From Phialophora verrucosa (taxonomy: Eukaryota > Ascomycota > Eurotiomycetes > Chaetothyriales > Herpotrichiellaceae), in contig MSED01000001.1 of the NCBI GenBank assembly GCA_002099365.1, forward strand, positions 3,410,001-3,474,000: 64,000 nucleotides of DNA, given 5' to 3'. Positions within the stretch are counted from its first letter, which is position 1. The number at the start of each line of letters is the position of its first letter. Shown one piece after another: positions 50,507-62,176 of the stretch. The notes beneath the pieces were generated by a model. The model was not told where the DNA came from. It made no database searches and saw only the letters and a program-made list of their open reading frames with translations. The position numbers were made by a program, and so were the translations under genes.

Positions 50507-53237
50507 ATGGCGACGGTCAATCGTCCTACCGACAACGCCACCAAGGAGAAGGATATCAACCAGAAGCTCCAGCTCTACGGCATCTTCCAAGCCTTCTCCA
50601 ACGGCAAGGTCCCCTCGAACAAGCAAATTGATGTTGCCTTGAACAGCGCGCTCGGCACCAAGTTCCTCTCCTCACCATCATCGAAGCTCTCAAGCGAGGG
50701 ACGCGAACTCGTTGCAGACTTGAAGGAGGTCATTCGCCAAGCCCAGCATCTGCTCTTGTCGAAGAACGAGGGAAACCTCATTCAAGAGTTTATCTGGGAC
50801 ACCCAGAACCTGGATGGCAGTAACACCAGCCTTCCCAATGCCCCCACTGACAAAGACACTGCCCGGCAACACGGCGAACAAGCTCTCGACGGCCTCAAGA
50901 CTCTTGGCAGACTTATCCTCTCCAATGGGCAGTTCCGCAAACTCCTCAACGATGCCATCATTCTGATGCGCGATGTTGCCGGTGACGCCGCTCAGAATGT
51001 CGCCGGAAAAGTCAACCCTTCTGAAGATCGGCTGAACCAGATCGATGACCCCGCCGAAGATAATACCTGGCATGACGTTCCCGACTTGTCACGGGAAAAC
51101 ATCCGAAACCAGGCACGCGAGACCTTCAACAAGAACTCGCCTCTCAGCCGTGAAGACGTGAGAGAGGCCGCCAACAAAGGCACAGATACCGCCCAGCAAC
51201 ACCCAAGCCAGGATAACCGCGAAGCTGGTCTCTCAGGTCTGCAGAACGCAGCAGATCACCTGCAGTCTCGCGCAGATCAGAATCTTCCGGATGAGCGTAA
51301 GGAGGACGCGAAGAAGGCCAAGAGCGCCACGGTTCAGAATACGAAGAACTATGCCAACAAAAAGTTTCCGCAAGAGCGCCGCGACCAGACGATCTGGCGT
51401 CTCAAGAAGATGATAGTTGAGATCCAAGGCCATTCAGACTGTACGTCGTCTTCTTTTTGGGTATGGTTGAATGTTGAAGCTAACCGCTTACCTAGACCGC
51501 GAGGCCATCGATACCCTGCTCTCTTTGGCAGAAGAGTACGGCGGCCATGCCAACAACCTGACCTCACAAACTGCTGGAACTGTCAAAGGTGCACATGGAG
51601 ATAATCGCTTGCAAAGCGCAGAGGCTAATTTGAAGGTCCGTATAGCTGCAATCCGCGATAACAAGAACGCGCTGACAAAGTTCAAGACCCTCATTGAACG
51701 CTTCGCCAATTACACAAGCACCGATGACTTCTTCGATGCATTGAATGCCATTTATCGCGATGCCGATCGTGATCCGGAACTCAAGGATTGGTTCAAGGCT
51801 GTGGATCGATATGTCCGCAAATGTCTTCAGGAGCAGGGATATATCCTCCAAGACGAGGCGACTGATGAATACAACCGTTTGCGCGATCACGGCCGTTTCC
51901 TCCTTCGTGATCGCTACCGAGACCACACCGACCGAATTCTTGATGAGATCAAGTTCCTCGCTGATCAATTCGACCAAGATCCCCAGAACAAAGCCTTCGG
52001 AGACGCTGTACAGAAGCTTTTCTTGGACCTCGGAAACGACGAGAACGGCAAAGCCACCTTCAAACCTCATCTGGTCAAGGATATTACGGAGGTGATCATC
52101 CCTGGAATCTTCGAAAACACTCGTTACATCCCGATTCCTAGAATCGAAGTCTCGGATCCCATGATCGATGCCGTTGTCGAAAATCTCGTCATCGAAAGTG
52201 ACAACTTGTTCCCCAACGTGCTCGAGTTTGGCAGCGACAATTACTTCCGGATGGGGCGTAAGGGAGTTTCCAACAAAAGAGACAACAAGGTCACCATTGC
52301 AGGCTCTGGTGTTCAGATGGACCTTCGAGACGTTGCCTACTACATCAAGAAGAAGCAAGGTTTCCCATCGATCACTGACAAAGGTGTCATGGACATCTTC
52401 CTCGGAGGCGAGGGTTTCAGCTTCAAAATCGCCGCTCGAAATGCGACTGCAAGCGACCGCACCCACTTTGTCTCTGTGGACAAGGTTGACGTCACCATTA
52501 AGAACTTGAGTGTGAAGGTCAAGCAGTCCAACCACAAGTTGTTGTTCACCATTGCCAAGCCGTTGTTGCTCAAGGTGATGAAGCCGGTCATCCAAAAGGT
52601 TCTCGAAAAAGAGATCAGGGACACCTTCACCAAAGCCGACGCTTTTGCCTACAGCGTGCACCAAGACGTGGAGCGCGGAAAGCAAGCGACCAAGGATGAT
52701 CCTGAAAACGCTCCGAATGTCTGGCAATCTTACTTCAATTCTTACCAGAAGTTGATGACCGAGAAGAAGGAGAAGGCTAAGGAGAAGGCTTCCAAGACCA
52801 ACGTCAACGTCGCAATCACTAAGGAAGATTCCATGTTCAAGCATATCAACCTACCGGGTGGTGTTTCGACCAAGGCCACCGAGTATAAGGAACTTGCTCG
52901 CAAGGGCGAGCGATGGGAATCTCCTATCTTCAGCATTGGCAGTGCGAAGGAGTCTACGGACCTTCCCAAGCCCGGAAAGATCACTCGGAAGCCACATGAT
53001 ACAGCCGAGGGCAGAATCCGTGGCGGGAACCATCCCAACACTCGTGACGATCTGTCAGCTGTTTCTGGCACAACCGCTGCGAGCAATCCGATGTCTGCCG
53101 CGAACCCCAGCCATGCCACAGCTGGTTTCAGCAACCAAGTGGATCAAGCTTTCGGCAGCGCGCCTGGTACTAATGGCAGTGCCAACTTGAACAAGCCCAA
53201 TCCCAGTGGCACATACTACGACGGGGTGACCCAATAA
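50507..53237 (+). CDS. HAM1-like protein (hyphal anastomosis family, TULIP-like C-terminus)
   Basis: Two exons: 50507-51440 and 51496-53237, intron 55 bp. Product 891 aa. The N-terminal HAM1-like helical domain (about 1-560) contains DINQKLQLYGIFQAFSNGKVPSNKQID and a hydrophilic insertion (about 180-290) rich in Asn/Asp/Gln/Arg. The C-terminal HAM1-like region (formerly DUF4449) covers about 560-750 with PIPRIEVSDPMIDAVVENL, SDNYFRMG, MDLRDVAYYIKKKQGFPSITDKG and VKVKQSNHKLLFTIAKPLL, then a charged tail. No signal peptide. Known: the family is named from hyphal fusion work in Neurospora, and the C-terminal part resembles lipid-binding BPI/TULIP folds. Role in fusion or lipid binding here is inferred. 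Pyrimidine-rich promoter suggests good expression. Confidence 0.85.
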
Positions 53238-53843
53238 GGTATCCATGGACGACGGACGTGTTTTCTTGCCTTGACAGTCAACTATTAGCATTGATACCCT
53301 TTCCTTCAACGACTCGAGTCCTGGGGGTGGTGTACAGTGGGGTGGTAAAGCACTGAGTTATGCTCTACCTGACGACTTTCTCTTTCGCGGAATCAAAATC
53401 CTGCATCTACAGGCTGCCTGCGCCTGTACGCGGAACCAAAATAACTAGATAGTCGACTCTAGGACTAGCATAACAGACAGCAATCTTACATTAGTAATCT
53501 CAATCGTGGTCAACTATCATGGTCCTGCAATCAGTGCCTGACAGCATCAGCCGGTATGAGGCTGGTGTCGGGTTGGACTTGCTACGGCGGGGTGTTGAGC
53601 TAACGACGCGCGCGTCAAGTGACGCGTGCAAGGTCAATTATCTTAAAGCACCTCGACACCACAGGCAACTGCGATGGCAATTCACACCATCAATACCACC
53701 GCCGCCGCCACCACTGTCTTACGCTGTTCTTTTGTTGCTTTTGTTGCTTTTGATGCTTTCAACCTTCGTGTTCTTCAGCGATTCTCCCCCTATGTCACTT
53801 CTGGATGCAGGAATTGGTAGTTTAACCCCCGAACCGGTCGGCC
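53238..53843. other. Intergenic region
   Basis: 606 bp. A CCG/CCA-rich stretch at 53694-53716 is followed by a run of ttttgttgc steps (53730-53760). A 117-codon plus-strand frame (53519-53872) derives partly from these simple repeats and is not called. Confidence 0.45.
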
Positions 53844-55949
53844 ATGCCCATCGTCAAACCCAAGGCTCCTGAATACCCCAGACCAGTCTCGCCAATTTGT
53901 GCCGACGAAGTTCCTACATGCACGGACACTATCGTCTATTATGATCAGAATGATGCCGTCGAAGAGGACGAGAAGGAGAGAGCGGCGAAGCGACGACGGA
54001 TCGAGGCGCACGCTGTTGCCTACCTGCGCGGACAGCCTGTGTTCATTCTCACTGCTGGGCTGAGGGGTTCGTTTGGTGATGAATGGCAAAATCCCTGGGC
54101 AAAAAAGAAGCTCAACGATGTCAACAAGACTAGAACAAGTCAACAGAGACCTAGGCAACACGGCAAGCCTACCAATCCGGCTGGCCAGACTCCACCAATA
54201 TCGTCAAAGAAGCAAGAAGGGCAGGTGGCTGCAGATTTAGACATGCACCACAGAAGTCAAAAAAGGGACCGCTTCGCAGATGACCAAGGTCCAATGGTGA
54301 GCAGTACACGAAAGCAAAGGGCCGTGGGGTCTATCTCTGGTGATAAACTCGCATCAAGGGATCTTAAGACCACGAGTTGGTTGAAAACAAGTGAGGCATA
54401 CAAGGCACCAGATGACACACATCCTGAACCATCGCCTCCGTCACCAAGCGAAAGAAAGACGAAAACGTGGGAACCTTCTCGTCCTCATACGCGTCTCTCC
54501 GCCCAGACCGATGCAGCTATCACCAGCTCGAATTGCGGTGACCTCAGGCCCTCCCGTATATCGTCTTCCAAACCGTTCGAACAGCTCATACTTAGCTTTT
54601 CGTCCCCTGTGAAGTCGCGAACTGTGCCAGCCGACGAAGAACCAAGTGATTGCCGCAGCTCCCCTGTAAAATCCAGGCTTCATCAAACGCCACTGGGCAA
54701 CCGCGACGGCAGCGCGAAACCAGCCTGGACAGACGAATCTAGAGCGGAGTACGCAATCTTGAAATCAAAGCGTACAACAGCTCAGCCTACTATGGCTGTC
54801 ATGGATTCGGACTCTGGTCATCTTAACCCATCCGATGCGCGGGGCCCCTATCAACCCAAACCCGGTCCCCCGCCATTCAAGGCACAGAACTTGATGCACG
54901 TGAGTCGTACAGCAGAAGTTAGTTCAGGTTCCAACCATCCTCTAACGCCACCGAAGGCTCGGGAGGAGAGTCCTTTGAGAGGCGTAACAGACGTCCACTC
55001 GGCCTCGAGCGATGCCTCAGCTTCTCTTAAGACCGCACAAGAGGGGCCTTCATCAAATCACCAGGAGATTCAGCCTCCGTCGCTGGAAAGGAAAACGACA
55101 GGGTCAAGTACGACAACTGAACTCCCGTCAGCTCAGTTGCCCGAAACCGTCATCTCAATATCGCTCCATTCGAACATCTCAAGTCACGATCAAATGCTTC
55201 GTGACAGCCCTCATCACGGTTCGCCGGCGCCTGGTGTGGTGGAGGATCATGACAGAGCAGCAGATCTAGGGCGTCCGTCAGACGATGCCGTGTATCCTGA
55301 TCTACTCAACGCCGCGACACATGACCCACAACCTTTGGGGAAGTCACAAGTTGGACATGAAGGCCATACCATTCAAACCCCTCAGAGAAATACTAAAGGC
55401 GGTTTGAATTTTATGCAGATATCAGACACTGCAACGTCCACAGCTAAACCTTCCAAAGTGGTGGCTGGCGGTGGCAGGACAGCAACCTCCCCTGTCGGCG
55501 TGAAGAAAGCAGGTGCGTTGAAAAGCAGGAAGCGGCTGGCCTTTGCAAACGAAGAGAAGCCATCCGGATCTATCAAGTCGGCTCTGAGAGTTGCTAAAGC
55601 TCCTCCCAACCAAGAAGATATGGTTATGTACAAAATAGCACAAGAGTATGGAGATGATCTGCGACTGGACGACGACGAAGTACACAAAGCGCGTCCGCTT
55701 GACGAAACGACCCCAAGGGCGTCCGGAGCGTCGGTGCCGAGGAGCATTCTTAAAGCTTCACTGCAACACTCAATAGGCGTATCTGCCTCGACTAATACCG
55801 GTTCATCGTCGACAAAGCAAGATGCACAAAGACAACGAATGCTTAATCTGATCGAGAACGACAGCTTTGATTTGGATGGTGCAATAGATGATCTAGGATC
55901 ATTTTTAGACACATGGGACACGGAGAAGCATGAAGCAGGAGTTACGTGA
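53844..55949 (+). CDS. Uncharacterised fungal nuclear-looking protein
   Basis: Single exon, 701 aa. Only the first 90 residues look folded or conserved: DTIVYYDQNDAVEEDEKERAA, then a bipartite-like basic signal KRRRIE, and AYLRGQPVFILTAGLRGSF followed by WQNPWAKK. I have the impression of seeing this N-terminal block in other filamentous fungi. The remainder is Ser/Pro/Thr/Lys-rich, with scattered SP sites and two FSSPVKS-type repeats (about 250 and 272), which look like CDK-type phosphorylation motifs. The C-terminus reads LDGAIDDLGSFLDTWD. No enzymatic domain seen. Function unknown; nuclear location inferred from the basic motif. Confidence 0.7.
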   Translation: MPIVKPKAPEYPRPVSPICADEVPTCTDTIVYYDQNDAVEEDEKERAAKRRRIEAHAVAYLRGQPVFILTAGLRGSFGDEWQNPWAKKKLNDVNKTRTSQQRPRQHGKPTNPAGQTPPISSKKQEGQVAADLDMHHRSQKRDRFADDQGPMVSSTRKQRAVGSISGDKLASRDLKTTSWLKTSEAYKAPDDTHPEPSPPSPSERKTKTWEPSRPHTRLSAQTDAAITSSNCGDLRPSRISSSKPFEQLILSFSSPVKSRTVPADEEPSDCRSSPVKSRLHQTPLGNRDGSAKPAWTDESRAEYAILKSKRTTAQPTMAVMDSDSGHLNPSDARGPYQPKPGPPPFKAQNLMHVSRTAEVSSGSNHPLTPPKAREESPLRGVTDVHSASSDASASLKTAQEGPSSNHQEIQPPSLERKTTGSSTTTELPSAQLPETVISISLHSNISSHDQMLRDSPHHGSPAPGVVEDHDRAADLGRPSDDAVYPDLLNAATHDPQPLGKSQVGHEGHTIQTPQRNTKGGLNFMQISDTATSTAKPSKVVAGGGRTATSPVGVKKAGALKSRKRLAFANEEKPSGSIKSALRVAKAPPNQEDMVMYKIAQEYGDDLRLDDDEVHKARPLDETTPRASGASVPRSILKASLQHSIGVSASTNTGSSSTKQDAQRQRMLNLIENDSFDLDGAIDDLGSFLDTWDTEKHEAGVT

Positions 55950-56776
55950 GGCAGTTTTTCGGTATCATTTCCTGCCGCTTGATAGTAAGATTGGAAACTG
56001 ATCGTGGTGGTTCTGTACATAGAAGTGTACGCGGCACTCTGCAGATGTCTATGAATAGCTCGAGCTGCAGGTGTTTTGTCCATCAACGGTCTCCATCTAG
56101 AAGCCAGAGCTTGAGGATTGTTGCCCATGTGAAGCACATAATGGCATTCGATTCCCCCAATCGCGCCCTCTGGAGGAATGCACCCTTTGTTGGCTGCCTT
56201 GTTGAGAATGGTGGTATCGAGAGGTGATGGCGCTTCGAAATTCACGCTGTACGTATGGCGTGGGTAAATTCTGGTCACCGCCAGCAAGAAGACAGAGGGG
56301 TACCCGCAGCACGTGGATGTCACGAGGAGAACAGCTGCGAACCCGGATAGAAAATGTGCCCAGAGACGCCCGGCCACTCTCTCGCAACAGGCAGGCAGGC
56401 TGTGCTCTACCAGTAAATACTGTAAACCCGTGCGAGTTCTTCATGAGACTTCCGTGACTGCAAGAGGAATACAGTACATACTCCGTCCCTAAACAGAAGC
56501 GCCAAGTAACCCGGGCGGGTGACGCCATGCCATCACGATACCAGATCCGAAACCCGTCAGCCGGTTTTCGGCTCTTGGGTTCGACCGAACTAGATTCCTC
56601 CCGATAACCGCATCCTCCATGAACAACTTGTTTACTCCTCTGCAGTGAACGCGCCTCGACTGTGCCTCTCTTTCATGATAGAAGAGGCACCTCAGAAGTG
56701 ACTGGAGTCTTTCCCACAGCCCATGCATTGAGCCTCACTCCTCACCCGCGTGCGCGGGGAGAGACACTTTGCAGAG
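55950..56776. other. Intergenic region with a minus-strand ORF of uncertain status
   Basis: 827 bp between two plus-strand genes. A minus-strand frame starts at 56377 and stays open into the upstream gene (to 55382). Its first 40 residues are hydrophobic (LWAHFLSGFAAVLLVTSTCC) and the next 80 look moderately protein-like, but no family is recognised and most of its length is antisense to a better gene. Confidence 0.35.
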
Positions 56777-59700
56777 ATGGTCTCGGTTGAATCAACCGCA
56801 GCACAGGCGGCTTCTGCATTCGCCCATGGGCAGGGACCGATCACTGCCTCACCTTCCCTGCTGAACCTGACAGCCTTTAAGACGGCAGCAGCAGATGTGA
56901 CTTCGTCGTTTACCCTCCCGTCCGCCGAACAGATCCTCCGTTTCCCGCTTCGGTTCGCGTCGCTGATCGACCGGGCTGTTCTCTTCATATGGCACCAAGT
57001 CTTCGTGGAGAGCTTGGGCATTAATATTTTCGCAACAGGAGGACAGCCGCTGGCTCAGGGTGTTGCTGGAGCACACGCCATGGCGGAAGCTGCGGCGCAA
57101 CCTGCTGTCGCGCATGCAGTCGGCGAGGCAGGTGCTGAGAGTTGGGCGGCGTTCTTTGCAGAGGCCTTTCAAGCGAGCACATTCAAGTCTTACTGGGGCA
57201 TGCTGCATTATCTGACATCAAGATGGGCTTTTACGTGCTTCGTCATGGTAAGAAAGACCCTCCGATTGCATTGACCCATCGGCTGACCGTCACAGGCCCT
57301 CATCCTGAACCGCATTGGGGTCTATGGTGCTTCGCGACAACGAATCCAGCTGGCGTGGACGAAGAGGCTGGCTTTGCGGATACTACCTATCCTACTTTTC
57401 TCCAGCCAGATTCACTCTCTCCTCCAAGCTATTCGATGCCAAACGTCTCCAGACTACTCACTCTACCGACATGGCGACAATAACAAATACAGCCTGTTGG
57501 ACTGGTCCACGGACGGCGGCCCACTTCACACGCTTACATCTACGCTACTTTTCCAGTCCACAGATGCGGACGCATGTGCAGCCGTGGGGATGAGCAGGCC
57601 GAGCCCAGACGTGCGGGCGCCATTTGGGTCTTTCTCACTTCTCTGGCCGTCGTTCCTGCGCCTGAGCCTGTCTCATGTTGTCGACAGCCTATCATGCTCG
57701 CTGCAACAGATTCCGACAATGACAGAAGTTGGCATGTCGGTCTTTGAGCATTCATTGGCGTTTGCCGAGGCCGAGACGATGATCTCTCACACGCTAGGGC
57801 TGGGCTATTTCAGCACCATCAAGGCCTCCAGCGGCAACACTACCGCCGCGGGATTCTCACAAGCCGACTCTCCGCCTACTATACCGGCATCGGGCACTAT
57901 ATTAGCTCTCGCTGATGCCACCGCCGCCCTGACGGGTCCGCACATCCTGGATCGAGTCAATGTGCCAGTTGAAGTCCTCTTGGTTACCCTGCTATCGTGC
58001 TGCAATTCCTTATCATCCCACGTAATCGCTGTCCTTGGGAAACAGCGTCAATGGCGACTGGTGAATACTGCGATATGGGGGATGGCCTTCATGGGCTCCT
58101 TCGTACGGGGCTTGTTCACTACGAGTGTCATGGTCCGAAGTGGAGAAAACGGCGACAACCGCCCTGTTAGCAGTCTCCTGCATTTCCCGACTGTTGCAAT
58201 TGTTGGGTTTCTCCCTCATATGGCTATTCTGGTCGGCGTCGCAGTTTGCCTGGTCATATACCTCGTTGCTCTCACCTTGACCGCAATATCCCTAGGAACC
58301 AACCCACACATTCCGCAGCCGACTAGCCTGAAGGAACGTTTCGCCATAGCTCATGACAATCTGCAAGCAGCAGTCCAGACCCGCGGGATCAACATTCGCT
58401 GGTACGAGGACTTCTACACAGCACTCCTTCGCGTCGGGTTTGCCGCACTAACCGCAGCGTCCGAAGCCGTCTTCTTGAACGAAGGGCGGGCGGTTGAAGT
58501 ACGACAGTTCACTTGGCTCGAGGAAGATCGACTGGACGAGTTTGACTCGGGTATGCGTGAAAAGGGCCCCTTTCAAGGGGCCGGCACCCTTCAAAATGGC
58601 CAGCAATTTCAGATCCTGGAAGAATACGGCTTACCACCTTCGAGCCCCGGAGGAACCGACCAGGGGGGCGTTTGGGAGTCGGGCTTTGGCAAGGAGCGGA
58701 AATTCGGCAAAAAGGAAAACGAATTGGAAGGGAAAGACTCTTTCGTTTATCCGACCCCTCGCAGCGGAGGCGTCGGGGCTGTACAGCGGACGACACGGTT
58801 CTTCCTGCTTCTGATTTACATTCGTGGCATTATGTTCTTGACGGCTGGATACATTGCATTTGGGTTTGGCGTGTTGTTGGACACCATTGGCATTACGGCG
58901 AGGCCTCGCTGGCTCAGACGACTGGTTGGCCACTCATTGAAGAAGATGAATACTGAGCGCAATGCGACCATCACTGGGACTCTTGACTTTTGGGTCTTGA
59001 CAGAAGATGGCAAGCTCACGATACCGAGCACCGACGAGGTCGATATTGAGCCGGAAATGAGGAGACGGCTGATGACCGAGTTTTCGGCGGATCAAATTGA
59101 TGAACTTCTCGACGCGAAACTGTACGACTGGTGGAAATCCGGTGGTTGGTTTGGGACGAAAGACGAGAGCGGAGAATACCAGCCGTCGAATACAGACGAT
59201 CTTGACGATACAACGAGCGTGGTATCAATGTCCACCGAAGCGAACAGCAGCGTCGACGAGGATGAATGGGAATCAGAGCCTGAAGGAACGAGAACCCCGA
59301 CGCAGACATCATCAGGACGAACCTGGTCTTTTTCACACGTCCAGTCTCGAGAGTCAACGCCGGACCCCTTCACAGACTCACCACTCGATGCTATGACGCT
59401 AGCAAGGCTTCTCAACCCAAAAGACAGAGCTTCCCGCGAAGAAGCACGGATTCTCTCATCTCACCTGCTAGCCAGTGCTTCGGCTGACTCGCCCGGAATC
59501 ATGACTCGCTCCCGCTATCGCCGTGAACTCGAAGCCGAACGGGCTAGAATCCTCCTGGCAGGGCGAACTTCAGGGCCAGGCACCCAATCCCACCATCACG
59601 ACCACTTCGGCAAAGTTCCCGCAGTCTCTTTATACAAGGAGCCGGAAACCAAAGGCCCTCGGCCCCTGACATCTACCGAGGAAGCAGAAGTCCTTGAGTC

Positions 59701-59965
59701 CCTCATTCTCGAGCGACGAAACAAGCGTGCATCCTCTCCTCCACCGCGCATTTCAGCTGCTGCTGAGAGCGATGATGACTCTAGCAGACCGCTGGGCCCG
59801 CCCTGTGTGGTCTGCCAGGTCTCGTCGAGGACGATCATTGCGTGGCCATGTCGCTGTCTTTGTGTATGCGAAGACTGCCGTGTCAGCCTGGCGCTCAACA
59901 ACTTTGGGAACTGTGTGACATGTCGGCGAGCTGTGCAGGGATTCGTGAGACTGTATGTGCCGTGA
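56777..59965 (+). CDS. Polytopic membrane RING-type ubiquitin ligase, Asi1/Asi3-like
   Basis: Two exons: 56777-57247 and 57296-59965, intron 48 bp. Product 1046 aa. Several hydrophobic segments are visible: around the splice junction (about 150-185), LLVTLLSCCNSLSSHVIAVLG (about 380), IWGMAFMGSFVRGLFTTSVMV, the FPTVAIVGFLPHMAILVGVAV block, and FFLLLIYIRGIMFLTAGYIAF (about 660). An acidic cytosolic or nucleoplasmic region follows, and a C-terminal RING-like finger, CVVCQVSSRTIIAWPCRCLC then CEDC and CVTCRR. The RING has cysteines where a His is usual. Known: yeast Asi1/Asi3 have C-terminal RINGs in the inner nuclear membrane and remove mislocalised proteins and latent transcription factors. 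Orthology is inferred from architecture. The start at 56777 is the first ATG of the open frame. Confidence 0.82.
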
Positions 59966-60730
59966 TGGTGATTAGGCTCTCATGGGTTCTTGGGACGATT
60001 AGCAGGTCATCTCTGTGATCAAACCGGTCGCAAACGTGTTTCTACCACCGAGCTGATTTTTTTGACTGCCAGCGCAGCACATGTTTTACATACGGATGTA
60101 CATCGCAAGACCACGGTGTCTTTACTGCGTTTCCTGGTCTTCATTCCGAGGTACCCCTGCTTGAGTTGACGTGCTTTTTGCAACCTGCTCTGCGACCTTC
60201 AATCCGTACGAGTACTCGTCGTTGGTATTTCACCCTTCTCCACAAGTCCTGTAACAAGGCGGCATAACTGGTCTGCCAGACCAATCCCACGCCATCGTGC
60301 CGTTCCATGCCCCATCTCGCATCGGGCTGTATAGCACCCTATGCGCAATATGCAACACACAACACGGAGAAGATACGAGTTCACTGAAGATAAAAAGGTC
60401 GAAGGCGTATATGTTGTATCGTATGCGCCCCACCCGAGGTTCAACCTGTGGAGAAGGAGTATTTGGTTTATGGCTGTACCCATTGCATGTCACCCTGGAC
60501 GCATGTGGGCTGAATGCGGGCCTATATAAAACGGTAGATACTTTTCCCTCGTCGGTCCCTGCATCATTCGTTCCTCTGTATCCTGTATCTTGCACCATGT
60601 ATTACCATTGATTGCACTCCAAAAAGTGGACGAGATAATCAGGAACAGACGGTAGATCCCGTTCGTTTAGCAGAATTATCACCCCGTGTCTGTTTGTCTA
60701 TCTGCTGCTGGTCTCCCCACCCCGCGCGCC
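59966..60730. promoter_or_regulatory. Upstream region of the MetE-like gene with TATA box
   Basis: 765 bp. TATATAAA at 60523-60530 lies about 200 bases before the ATG at 60731, compatible with a TATA-driven promoter and a 5' UTR of roughly 150 bases. Short frames on both strands (60199-60611) have no motif. Confidence 0.45.
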
Positions 60731-62176
60731 ATGGCACCCCCATTTCGCGCCGAGCAGGTGGGATCGCTCCTCCGGCCCAAATCCCTAGTCGAAGCGCGGA
60801 AGAGGTCTCAGCTCCCGTGGAATAATCTTCGAGCCGGCCGAAAGGCTGGCGAAGATGAAGGTGAAGAAGGCCAGGACGACAACGCCGCCGCGAACGACCG
60901 AGGTCCAGATGGAGCTACAGACGCCGACACCGACACGGACCCGATGAAAGCGCTCAAGACGGAGCAAGACCGCGCCATCAAGGAGGTGGTGTCGGACCAA
61001 GTCGCGCGGCACATCCTGCCCATCACGACGGGCGAATACGAACGCAGCATCTTCTACGGCAATTTCTTCGAGAGCCTCTCGGGCTTCGAAATGCGCTACA
61101 CGCCGCTGAGCGACTTCAAGACGGGATTCCCCACGAACCGGCCCCTGCTCGAATGGGGCGTGCCCGGGCGTGACGCCGGGTTCCCGACGTCCGGCGCCGT
61201 GCGGCTCGCCAAACCCGCCTACCTGGACGACTGGCTGTATCTGAGGAGTCTCCTGCCCGAGGAGCGGTGGAAGGACGCGAAGATGACGGTGCCGCCGCCC
61301 GGGTGGTGGCATATCCAGCTCAAGGAGCCGTTTGACCGCTCGTTGTACGCTACCGACGAGGCGTTGTTGAGCGATCTGAGCGCCGCGCTGAGGACCGAGA
61401 TCCTCACGCTGTATGATGCCGGGCTGCGGGTCGTGCAGGTCGATGACCCGAATTTGAGTTTCTTCTGCGAGTGAGTCTGCGTGTTCCCCCTGTCCTGCTC
61501 TTCCTCTTTCTTTCGACCGCGAAATCGAGCCAGGGACAAGAGATCCAGCTCTAGACCCGGACGAGACAAACACGTGCTCACTACAATGCCTCCTGTCTGC
61601 AGCGAAGAATGGATCGCCACGTGCAAGGACGAGAAGGTCGACCTCGACCGTCTCTTGGAACTGTACGTCAAGTCGCACAACGACGCCGTCGCGCATCTCC
61701 CCTCCGATTTGACCGTCGGGGTGCACATCTGCAGAGGCAACTTCCCCAACGGGGTCGGGCTCGCGAGCGGCAGTTACGAGCGCATCGCCCAGAAGATCTT
61801 CACCGAGACGCCGTACACGGTCTTCTATCTGGAGTTCGACTCGCCCCGGGCCGGCGACTTCGCGCCCTTGAAATACCTCCCCGTCGATAAAGCCGTGGTC
61901 CTCGGCGTCGTGACGACCAAGTCGGCCGAGATGGAGGATCTAGAGGCCTTGAAGGACCGCGTCTACCAGGCCGCCGAGGTGATTGCGCAGGGTCAGGGCG
62001 GCGGGCGCACTCGCGAGGATGCTCTGAGGGACAATCTGGCCGTGAGTCCGCAGTGTGGGTTTGCGAGCGACCATTCCGAGGGCGGCGTGGGCATGACGAG
62101 GGAGAGGATGTGGGAGAAGTTGGAGCTGGTCAAGAAGCTTTCCGAGGAGATCTGGCCGGGCTGGAACAGCAGGTAG
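60731..62176 (+). CDS. Cobalamin-independent methionine synthase-like protein (MetE C-terminal domain only)
   Basis: Two exons: 60731-61470 and 61603-62176, intron 132 bp. Product 437 aa, about half of a full MetE (750-765 aa), so the N-terminal half is absent; this matches stand-alone MetE-C/YxjG-type proteins. The start is the MAPPFRAEQVGSLLRP ATG, since FRAEQVGSLLRP is the family N-terminus. An acidic low-complexity insertion occupies about residues 37-77. Putative zinc ligands are in place: His and Cys in GVHICRGN, Glu in YLEFDS, and Cys in SPQCGFAS. VVQVDDPNLSFF is also conserved. Known: related enzymes transfer methyl or thiol-linked groups using a Zn-activated thiol; the fungal substrate is not established. 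Cytosolic. Confidence 0.88.

Noticed and set aside
51564..52844. 426-codon minus-strand frame inside the HAM1-like gene
   Set aside because: It is antisense to a well-supported coding exon with continuous family motifs; the long frame is a by-product of codon bias.
56574..56595. Second B-box-like gggttcgaccgaac
   Set aside because: Lacks the terminal CC of the B box and any cloverleaf.
60785..61726. 313-codon minus-strand frame opposite the MetE-like gene
   Set aside because: Shadow of a GC-rich sense gene with intact zinc ligands; no motif of its own.
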